Positions 5,784-10,784 of a DNA stretch of 10,784 bases are shown here, piece after piece; position 1 is the first letter of the stretch; the number at the start of each line of letters is the position of its first letter. The position numbers and the translations under genes were made by a program. Under the pieces are notes generated by a model that saw nothing but the letters and a program-made list of their open reading frames with translations, was not told where the DNA came from and made no database searches. Source of the stretch: Fimbriimonadaceae bacterium (GTDB taxonomy: Bacteria > Armatimonadota > Fimbriimonadia > Fimbriimonadales > Fimbriimonadaceae); assembly GCA_014380605.1 (NCBI GenBank), contig JACMJO010000343.1, forward strand, positions 1-10,784, in the 5' to 3' direction.

Positions 5784-7328
5784 ATCTGCGTGTCTGGGAT
5801 CGATGTCTTAGTTGGGGTTCTGGTGGGCTTGGCTGTGGGCGCCGTGAGTGTTTGGCTTTTGCTTAGGGGCCAGATTTCGTCGCTCGAATCGGAAAAAACG
5901 ACCGTGGAGTATGAGGTCAGGAACCTTCGCGAGGAGATGGCCAAATTGTCAGCAAACGAAGCGGCCGCGGAAGCCAGGGCGGAGCGGATCCCTGACCTTG
6001 AGAGCGAGCTGAGAGCTAAGGAAAAGGCTTCGGAAGGCTTCCGAAGCGAACTTGAGCAACTTCGCGTGAAATTCGAGAGAATCGAAGGCGAGATGGCCTC
6101 AGACAAGAGGAGTTTTGAGGAACGCAAGGCAGAGCTGGAATCGACGCTCAAACAAGCTGAGGAAACGCTTACCACAGCGTTCAAATCGCTTGCTTCGGAA
6201 GCATTGGGAACTAGCAACAAACAGTTTCTGGAATTGGCTAAAGAGACGCTTGAGAAGTACCAAGAGCAGGCCAAGGGCGACTTGGACAAGAAGCAAGTGG
6301 CCATCGACAATGTGGTCAAGCCACTGACGGAGTCGCTTCAAAAGTACGAGCAGAATCTTCAGCGGCTGGAAAAGGATCAAAGCGAGCGCGATCACAAGAC
6401 CGCCGAGCAGATTCAGCAATTGGTCAAAGGCGTCCAGATACAGCAGAGCACGATGTCTGATCTGAAAGGGCTCTTCAGGGGTCCAACGTCACGCGGGCGG
6501 GTTGGTGAGATTTTTCTCAAGCGAATGCTAGAGGCAGCTGGGCTTGAAGAGGGGCTTCACTACGAAATGCAACTAAGCGAAACGACCGAGATTGGCCGGC
6601 AGCGTCCCGACTGCATCGTCAAAATGCCAAATTCCAAGGGCCTGATCATCGACTGCAAAACCCCTCTCAACGCATATGAGGATTCTCTGGCACTTGATGA
6701 CGATGGTGCTCGGCAGATCAAATTGAAGGAGCATGCGACCAACGTTCGGCGCGAAGTCGACTCGCTGGCCAAGCGATCCTACACCGATCTCAGTATCGAC
6801 GCCGATCTGGTCGTAATGTATCTACCAATCGAGGCCAGTCTCAGCGCGGCCCTTCAGATCGATCCCGAGATCACCTCTTATGGATGGGATCGTCGGGTCG
6901 TCGTTACAACCCCAACTTTGCTTTACGCCTTGCTTCAGATTGTCGCACTCGACTGGCGGCAAGAGTCGATTCGAAAGAACGCAGCGGAGATCACAAAGCT
7001 TGGCAAGGATGTTGTGGATCGCATCAGGATCGTGGCGGATCACTTCCGTAGGGTAGGAGCTAGTCTGAAAGTAGCCAACGACTCCTATAACAAAGCAGTC
7101 TCTTCTCTGGATCGTAACCTGCTCACAACCGCCAAAACCTTTCAGAAACTCGGAACAGGGAGGGACGCTCGGATCGAACCGGTTCCAGAGGTGCCCAGCC
7201 TTGTTGAAGAGTTCAGGAAACCCGAACTGCTAACTCTTCCCTCGCCGGATAGAATCGCGGAGCTCAATTTGTTTGCTCAAATCGAAGAGCTTAATGACTC
7301 TGAGCTTGCGGAAACCGAAGTCGTCTAG
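5763..7328 (+). CDS. rmuC: RmuC family protein (DNA recombination protein)
   Basis: The 521-aa protein has an N-terminal membrane segment (about residues 12-34), a long coiled coil rich in Glu, Lys and Leu (about 37-225) and a C-terminal RmuC domain (about 235-460). That domain belongs to the PD-(D/E)xK nuclease-like fold; RPDCIVKMP (Asp283) and LIIDCKTPL (Asp297, Lys299) show the expected metal and catalytic residues. SRGRVGEIFL, MYLPIE and YALLQIVALDWRQE are typical RmuC blocks. RmuC limits DNA inversions at short inverted repeats in E. coli; its biochemical activity is less clear. Start choice: ATG 5763 has GGAGG (5750-5754) 8 nt upstream. The frame also opens with a GTG at 5754, which overlaps that site and is unlikely. 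A GTG at 5790 sits 6 nt after TATACT and would give a leaderless 512-aa form. Confidence 0.93.
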   Translation: MARRLYTICVSGIDVLVGVLVGLAVGAVSVWLLLRGQISSLESEKTTVEYEVRNLREEMAKLSANEAAAEARAERIPDLESELRAKEKASEGFRSELEQLRVKFERIEGEMASDKRSFEERKAELESTLKQAEETLTTAFKSLASEALGTSNKQFLELAKETLEKYQEQAKGDLDKKQVAIDNVVKPLTESLQKYEQNLQRLEKDQSERDHKTAEQIQQLVKGVQIQQSTMSDLKGLFRGPTSRGRVGEIFLKRMLEAAGLEEGLHYEMQLSETTEIGRQRPDCIVKMPNSKGLIIDCKTPLNAYEDSLALDDDGARQIKLKEHATNVRREVDSLAKRSYTDLSIDADLVVMYLPIEASLSAALQIDPEITSYGWDRRVVVTTPTLLYALLQIVALDWRQESIRKNAAEITKLGKDVVDRIRIVADHFRRVGASLKVANDSYNKAVSSLDRNLLTTAKTFQKLGTGRDARIEPVPEVPSLVEEFRKPELLTLPSPDRIAELNLFAQIEELNDSELAETEVV

Positions 7329-8305
7329 GAAAGCAAACTGGAAGCTTGGGATCCTTGGGCCATGACTTCCTCAGCGCGCCAACAGGCTGACCGGTGATCA
7401 GTTCCAAGCTGGATCAACCCTGGTTCCTCTACACATTTTTCGATCGCATAGGGACAACGAGGGCGGAACGCACAATCTTTGCCTAGGGTGGTGAAATCTG
7501 GGGGCTGACCCTTGATCGCCTCTAAGCGATCCTTGGATGGATCGGGGAGCGCATTCAGCAGAGCCTTCGTGTATGGCATGGCCGGTTCCTGAAGAACCTG
7601 GGCCGCGGGGCCGATCTCGACGATCTTGCCGGCATAGAACACCGCGATCCGCTGGGATATCGAGGCGATCGCGCCGATGTCGTGAGAGATCAGCATGACC
7701 GCGGTCTTCTCTTCCTCCTGAAGTTGCCTGAGCAATCGCAGGATTTGAGCCTGAAGGGTGACGTCTAACGCCGTCGTTGGCTCATCAGCGATCAAAACCT
7801 TAGGTTTGCAAGCAAAGGCGGTTGCGATCACAACTCTCTGCCTTTGTCCGCCGCTCATCTGATGGGGATACTTCCGCGCGCTGGAAGCCGGTGAGGGCAC
7901 GCCCACTTTGCCAAGCATCTCGACTGCCCGCTCCCTTGCCGTCGACCAACTGAGGTCCTGGTGGAGCACGAAGGCTTCCGCAATCTGGTCGCCGATCCGC
8001 ATCATCGGATTCAGCGATGTGAACGGGTCTTGCATCACCAGCGCGATCTGCTCGCCTCGGATTTGGCGGTACTCCCGCTCCTTCAGGCCGACCAGTTCGC
8101 GGCCTTCCAACTTGATCGACCCCGCTGAAACCTTCCCGGGCGATTGGAGCATGCCCATCACGGCAAATCCCGTCATCGACTTTCCGCAACCCGATTCGCC
8201 GACGACCCCAAGCGTTTGGCCAGGTTCTAGATCAAAAGAAACCCCGCGCAGAATCCGGATTGGACCAAAAGAAACTTCCAAATCGCGGACTTCCAACACA
8301 GCCAT
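7325..8305 (-). CDS. oligopeptide/dipeptide-type ABC transporter ATP-binding protein (OppD/DppD-like)
   Basis: The 326-aa protein is an ABC ATPase of the peptide/nickel importer class. It shows Walker A GESGCGKS (36-43), the Q-loop Gln92 in MQDPFTSLNP, signature MSGGQRQR (150-157), Walker B VLIADEP (170-176) with catalytic Glu175, the D-loop, and H-loop His208. The C-terminal oligo_HPY extension carries CAFRPRCPYAIEKC and a distal Cys (Cys278, 284, 291, 308). In DppD-type subunits such cysteines can hold a 4Fe-4S cluster. It would power uptake of peptides or similar solutes at the inner face of the membrane. No permease, binding protein or OppF partner is in the window, so partners must be encoded elsewhere. 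The ATG has no Shine-Dalgarno site but a perfect TATAAT 6 nt upstream. The stop codon overlaps the rmuC stop in CTAG. Confidence 0.93.
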   Translation of the reverse strand: MAVLEVRDLEVSFGPIRILRGVSFDLEPGQTLGVVGESGCGKSMTGFAVMGMLQSPGKVSAGSIKLEGRELVGLKEREYRQIRGEQIALVMQDPFTSLNPMMRIGDQIAEAFVLHQDLSWSTARERAVEMLGKVGVPSPASSARKYPHQMSGGQRQRVVIATAFACKPKVLIADEPTTALDVTLQAQILRLLRQLQEEEKTAVMLISHDIGAIASISQRIAVFYAGKIVEIGPAAQVLQEPAMPYTKALLNALPDPSKDRLEAIKGQPPDFTTLGKDCAFRPRCPYAIEKCVEEPGLIQLGTDHRSACWRAEEVMAQGSQASSLLS

Positions 8306-8311
8306 CGCGTC

Positions 8312-8340
8312 ATTATAGCCGTCAGCGATTGGACAGTCCA
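8312..8340 (-). promoter_or_regulatory. leaderless promoter of the ABC ATPase gene
   Basis: On the minus strand TGGACT (8340-8335, four of six), a 17-nt spacer and the full consensus TATAAT (8317-8312) end 6 nt before the ATG at 8305. The start codon is therefore at or within a base of the expected transcription start. The 11-bp palindrome TGGAC-A-GTCCA (8330-8340) covers the -35 box and may be a regulator site. Confidence 0.65.
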
Positions 8341-8351
8341 GGTTGCTCGAT

Positions 8352-8394
8352 CAGGACCGAGACGGTCCTGGAAACCATGGGCGAGACGCCCATG
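8352..8394. repeat. tandem REP-like hairpins with a shared CG-AGA-CG core
   Basis: Two perfect hairpins stand side by side: CAGGACCG-AGA-CGGTCCTG (8352-8370) and CATGGGCG-AGA-CGCCCATG (8376-8394). Each has an 8-bp stem, the same AGA triloop and the same CG/CG closing pairs, with different outer arms. They are 5 nt apart and are followed by CCACTG. I recall very similar units ('atgggcgagacgcccatgccac', 'GRDAHAT' in translation) scattered through Planctomycetes, Verrucomicrobia and Armatimonadota genomes, so this is probably one copy of a dispersed repeat family. It lies between two divergent promoters. Confidence 0.7.
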
Positions 8395-8404
8395 CCACTG
8401 CGTG

Positions 8405-8410
8405 TATACT
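8405..8410 (+). promoter_or_regulatory. -10 box of a leaderless response-regulator transcript
   Basis: TATACT (five of six consensus bases) ends 7 nt before the ATG at 8418, and there is no Shine-Dalgarno site. The matching -35 position (about 8381-8387) falls inside the second hairpin and has no TTGACA-like sequence, so the gene may depend on an activator or on an extended -10 (TGTATACT). Confidence 0.55.
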
Positions 8411-8417
8411 GCCGCGC

Positions 8418-9080
8418 ATGGCGGACAAGATCCGAGTTGTTATTGCAGACGATGAAGCGGCATATCGAAGCGCGCTTCAGAAGACTCTCACCCTCATGCC
8501 GGAGTGCGAGGTGCTGGGAGTCGCGAAGGACGGGCAAGAGGCTTTGGACCTTTGTCTTGCCGATCCCCCGGACGTCCTTCTGACCGACATCAACATGCCT
8601 CGGATGAACGGAATCGAGCTCACTCGCGCCGTGCTGAAGAAGGAAAAGCTGGTCCAGGTGGTCATTCTCACCATCAAAGAGGACGACGACACGGTTTACG
8701 ATGCCTTCCGCGCTGGCGCACTTGGCTACTTACTCAAGACCAGCACGCCTCAGGACGTGGTGGAAGCGATTCGGCTTGCTGAGCGCGGCGAAGCCAAGAT
8801 CACGCCGAGAATCGCAACGAAGGTTCTTGAAGACTTCCGTCGAGTCCAAGAGGATGACGACACCGACGACAGCGAGCTCTACGTGTTGAGCGACCGAGAG
8901 TCGGAAATTCTGGATTTGGTTGCGCAAGGCCTTCGTAACAAGGAGATCGCCTCCAAGCTGTCAATTGCGGAGAAGACGGTTAAGAACCACGTCAGTAACA
9001 TCCTGAAGGCGCTTCAAGTGAACTCGAGAACTGAGGCGGCAATGAAGGCCGTGAAATCCAGACTCGTCGAGAAATCTTAA
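8418..9080 (+). CDS. NarL/FixJ-family response regulator
   Basis: Starting at ATG 8418 the protein is 220 aa (MADKIRVVIADDEAAY), the normal length. Upstream in-frame codons would run through the hairpin repeat, so the longer form is rejected. The receiver domain (about 4-120) has the acidic pair Asp11-Asp12, phospho-acceptor Asp57 in LLTDINMPRMNG, Thr85, Tyr104 and Lys107. After an acidic linker (EDDDTDDSE) a LuxR-type HTH follows (about 155-215: LSDRESEILDLVAQG...NKEIASKLSIAEKTVKNHVSNIL). Phosphorylation by a sensor kinase should lead to dimerisation and DNA binding. No histidine kinase is adjacent, so it is an orphan here. TATACT 7 nt before the ATG predicts a leaderless mRNA. A strong terminator follows, so it is a single-gene unit. 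Its target genes cannot be inferred. Confidence 0.94.
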   Translation: MADKIRVVIADDEAAYRSALQKTLTLMPECEVLGVAKDGQEALDLCLADPPDVLLTDINMPRMNGIELTRAVLKKEKLVQVVILTIKEDDDTVYDAFRAGALGYLLKTSTPQDVVEAIRLAERGEAKITPRIATKVLEDFRRVQEDDDTDDSELYVLSDRESEILDLVAQGLRNKEIASKLSIAEKTVKNHVSNILKALQVNSRTEAAMKAVKSRLVEKS

Positions 9081-9093
9081 GAGCTCGAAAAGG

Positions 9094-9128
9094 AGCGGCG
9101 ACTTCAGACTTGAAGTCGCCGCTTTTTT
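9094..9128 (+). terminator. intrinsic terminator of the response regulator gene
   Basis: A perfect 13-bp stem (AGCGGCGACTTCA 9094-9106 with TGAAGTCGCCGCT 9111-9123) with a GACT tetraloop is followed by five further T residues. It starts 13 nt after the stop codon. Confidence 0.96.
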
Positions 9129-9139
9129 GCCTTATGCTC

Positions 9140-9145
9140 TAAGCT
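9140..9145 (+). promoter_or_regulatory. possible -10 box, first pilin-like gene
   Basis: TAAGCT ends 6 nt before the ATG at 9152, the same geometry as the other leaderless candidates, and there is no Shine-Dalgarno site. The box matches only three consensus positions (TANNNT). Confidence 0.3.
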
Positions 9146-9151
9146 ACTGCT

Positions 9152-9733
9152 ATGACCGTTCAGGGTGAAACCCCGCCTAACCCGCCACGGCTTATGCCCA
9201 AGTACAGCTTGTGGGTATGGCTCTTTGGGTTGTTCATTTGCTGTGGCTTGCCCAGCCTCATCGCTTACAGCTTCTACGAGAAATATCGCAACGCCAAACA
9301 CAGCCTCCAAGGCCCGCTTTGCCTGCAAAATCTCCGCGCCCTCGCCGCTGCCCAAGCGATGTATTCGGTAGACAACATGGGCTCACTTCCCGCCGCAGAC
9401 TGGATGGATGCCAGCCTTCCCTACCTCAAAAAGAATGTCGGCGCGATCGGTTGTCCGGTGGCTCGCGATAAGAAGAATGACGATTATGGTTTCGCCATGA
9501 ATGAGGCGTTCGTGGGCAAACCGATGGTCGTCGCGACCTCAGATGGAGACACGCCGCTCATTTTCGATTCCACTCTCCTCTCTAGAAATGCCGTTGGCCC
9601 ATTGTCCACCCTGCCGGAAAAGGGTCGACACCTCCAGCCAGATACCGATCCTGAGTTCGACACCTGGAAAAACAACGTCGCCTTTGCCAACGGCAGCGCC
9701 CGGGCCACCCAAGATCGCTTTGTGAAACCATAG
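9152..9733 (+). CDS. pilin-like (H-X9-DG-related) membrane protein without prepilin leader
   Basis: The 193-aa product has a short Pro-rich cytoplasmic tail (PPNPPRLMPK), one membrane segment (about 19-40, LWVWLFGLFICCGLPSLIAY) and an outer region. CLQNLRALAAAQAMYSVDNMGSLPAADWM (57-85) recalls the 'CxxNLKQIGLAxxMYxxDNxxxLP' start of type II secretion pseudopilin-like proteins common in Armatimonadota and Planctomycetes. Later blocks DYGFAMNE, LIFDST, RNAVG and VAFANGSARATQ match the downstream paralogue. The usual prepilin peptidase motif (G-F-T-L-I-E) is absent, so it is probably not processed and assembled as a normal pilin. It is most likely anchored in the inner membrane with an exposed globular domain. 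The next gene starts 24 bp after its stop and is likely cotranscribed. Function unknown. Confidence 0.82.
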   Translation: MTVQGETPPNPPRLMPKYSLWVWLFGLFICCGLPSLIAYSFYEKYRNAKHSLQGPLCLQNLRALAAAQAMYSVDNMGSLPAADWMDASLPYLKKNVGAIGCPVARDKKNDDYGFAMNEAFVGKPMVVATSDGDTPLIFDSTLLSRNAVGPLSTLPEKGRHLQPDTDPEFDTWKNNVAFANGSARATQDRFVKP

Positions 9734-9757
9734 ATTCGCTCAATCCGTCCTTCCAAC

Positions 9758-10330
9758 ATGCAAGCGCCGCCGCTACCTCCTCAGAAGTCTAACAACGTCG
9801 TCCTGTGGGTCGTGCTAGGGGTCGTTGCGGTGTGCGGTTGCGGCGGGGTCGTTGTCTTGGCCGCAATCCTGTTTCCCGTCTTCAGCCAAGCCAAGTTGGC
9901 GGCGAAGCAGTCCCAATCTTTAAGCAACGTCAAACAGAGTTCGCTTGCGGCAATCATGTACGCAAGCGACTATGACGAGAAGATGCCGCCCGCGGAGAAA
10001 TGGATCGACCTGACTGAGGTGTATGCCAGGAACCCTGCTATCTACCATTCGCCTGCCTCGGAAGGCCCGCCAAACGAGAGATACGGTTACGCATTCCGAG
10101 CAGAACTATCGAGGAAGGACACGAAGAAGATCCTCGATCCACAACGATGGGCTATGATCTTCGACTCCACTAAGACCGGTCGGAACGCCGTCGGTGGCCT
10201 CGATACCCTGCCTTCGCCCCCTCGCTTCTCGGGAGCGTCCAGCAGCGGAAAGAACACGGTTGGCTTTCTGGATGGCCACGCCAAGATGATTCCGCTAAAC
10301 GGCGATTTGGGAGCAACCGGATCCGACTAG
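9758..10330 (+). CDS. pilin-like (DGHA-type) membrane protein, paralogue of the preceding gene
   Basis: The 190-aa protein starts with a Pro-rich tail (MQAPPLPPQK) and a single hydrophobic segment (about 13-38) that runs directly into ILFPVFSQAKLAAKQ, a phrase typical of Armatimonadota pseudopilins after their N-terminal helix. Next come SLSNVKQSSLAAIMYASDYDEKMPPAEKW (54-82), ERYGYAFR, MIFDST (133-138), RNAVGGLDTLP and VGFLDGHAKMIP (168-179). The C-terminal DGHA is the hallmark of H-X9-DG pseudopilin-like proteins. As in its neighbour, the prepilin leader is missing. A Cys/Gly-rich patch (CGCGG, 26-30) sits inside the membrane segment. I see no clear ribosome site before the ATG, so translation may be coupled to the gene upstream. 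Its job is unknown. Confidence 0.85.
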   Translation: MQAPPLPPQKSNNVVLWVVLGVVAVCGCGGVVVLAAILFPVFSQAKLAAKQSQSLSNVKQSSLAAIMYASDYDEKMPPAEKWIDLTEVYARNPAIYHSPASEGPPNERYGYAFRAELSRKDTKKILDPQRWAMIFDSTKTGRNAVGGLDTLPSPPRFSGASSSGKNTVGFLDGHAKMIPLNGDLGATGSD

Positions 10331-10386
10331 GAGCACAGTTAGCCCCTGGAACTGTGATCCTCCTCCGGATTAGGGTTCACTAAGCC
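10331..10386. other. short intergenic region before rocD
   Basis: It contains a 7-bp inverted repeat (CACAGTT 10334-10340, AACTGTG 10350-10356) with a 9-nt loop but no T-run, so it is a poor terminator. TAGGGT at 10371-10376 lies 10 nt before the rocD ATG and is at best a weak -10. No strong Shine-Dalgarno site is seen. Confidence 0.4.
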
Positions 10387-10784
10387 ATGCTTCAGCAAGA
10401 AACCACAACGGCGTGGGACCGGATCGTCCAACAAGGCGTTCGTAGCTACGTAGAGCGCATATCCGACGCTGAGTCCGTAGAGATGTCCGAGCAATACGGA
10501 ACTCACAATTACCACCCGCTCCCCATCAACCTCGTGAGAGCCGAGGGCATCCACGTCTTCGATGGCGAAGGCAACGACTACCTGGACTGCATCGGCAGTT
10601 ACTCCGCTGTCGCGCATGGGCACTTGAGCCCTTTCATCGTGGACACGGTGAAGGGGCAACTAGAGAAGGTGACCTTGGTCAGCCGAGCCGTTTATAGCTC
10701 AGAATTGGCGGTGTTTTTGAAGGCGATCTGCGATTACTCCGACCTCGATATGGCCTGTCCGATGAACACCGGAGCCGAGGCTAT
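10387..10784 (+). CDS. rocD: ornithine aminotransferase, N-terminal part, runs off right edge
   Basis: My translation from ATG 10387 gives 132 residues of a class III, PLP-dependent aminotransferase. EQYGTHNYHPLPINLVRAEGIHVFDGEGNDYLDCIGSYSAVAHGH (about 37-80) is the characteristic N-terminus of ornithine-oxoacid transaminase. SRAVYSSEL (about 102-110) and CPMNTGAEA (124-132) match the 'TSRAFYN' and 'LPMNTGVEA' blocks of that family, the latter being part of the cofactor phosphate site. The enzyme converts ornithine and 2-oxoglutarate to glutamate semialdehyde and glutamate, linking arginine and proline metabolism in the cytoplasm. The catalytic lysine lies beyond the window. Acetylornithine or 4-aminobutyrate aminotransferases are less likely because of the NYHPLP motif. 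It appears to be separate from the pilin-like pair upstream. Confidence 0.92.
   Translation, partial: MLQQETTTAWDRIVQQGVRSYVERISDAESVEMSEQYGTHNYHPLPINLVRAEGIHVFDGEGNDYLDCIGSYSAVAHGHLSPFIVDTVKGQLEKVTLVSRAVYSSELAVFLKAICDYSDLDMACPMNTGAEA

Noticed and set aside
5744..6319. 191-aa Ser/Leu-rich open frame on the minus strand within rmuC
   Set aside because: The low-complexity composition is what a Glu/Lys-rich coiled coil gives when read antisense.
8343..8417. N-terminal extension of the response regulator (25 extra codons)
   Set aside because: It translates through the hairpin repeat, while ATG 8418 gives the normal receiver-domain start and has a -10 box at leaderless distance.
10334..10356. 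Hairpin after the second pilin-like gene as a terminator
   Set aside because: The 7-bp AT-containing stem has a 9-nt loop and no T-run on either strand.

Overview
This window looks like an ordinary chromosomal stretch of an environmental bacterium, most likely Armatimonadota and probably the Fimbriimonas branch. Three things point there: two short pilin-like proteins with a C-terminal 'xDGHA' segment and an 'LFPVFSQAK...MYASDYDEKMPP' signature, a soluble-type Hanks kinase with an N-terminal lobe style I associate with that group, and moderate-to-high GC with many genes that lack Shine-Dalgarno sites but carry a -10 box 6-7 nt before the start codon. The lineage is inferred from protein signatures, not from a marker gene.

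Layout from left to right. Positions 1-670 (minus) hold the N-terminal part of a Ser/Thr protein kinase that runs off the left edge. Divergent from it is a secreted CAP/SCP-domain protein (828-2000, plus) flanked by two Ig-like domains. A perfect 11-bp hairpin (2001-2030) separates it from a minus-strand block read right to left. That block contains methylisocitrate lyase prpB (5734-4859), a citrate/2-methylcitrate synthase (4771-3620), a strong intrinsic terminator, and then two tandem paralogous exported proteins (3544-2870 with a Sec signal, 2770-2048 a lipoprotein). Head-to-head with prpB, only 28 bp between starts, is rmuC (plus). It ends on a shared CTAG with the convergent minus-strand oligopeptide-type ABC ATPase (8305-7325). 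The ABC gene and the divergent NarL/FixJ response regulator (8418-9080, plus) are separated by a 112-bp region carrying two tandem hairpins of the same design. After a textbook terminator come two tandem pilin-like membrane proteins (9152-9733 and 9758-10330), then the start of ornithine aminotransferase rocD (10387 to the right edge).

Functionally, prpB plus the adjacent synthase suggest propionyl-CoA disposal by the methylcitrate cycle, but no prpD is present here. The other genes are single units with little obvious connection. I see no phage, insertion sequence, CRISPR, tRNA or rRNA and no clear novel multi-gene system. The most interesting signals are small: the repeated leaderless-promoter geometry, the overlapping prpB/rmuC promoters, the tandem GAGAC hairpins placed between two divergent promoters, the glycine-free P-loop of the kinase, and pilin-like proteins that have lost the prepilin leader.
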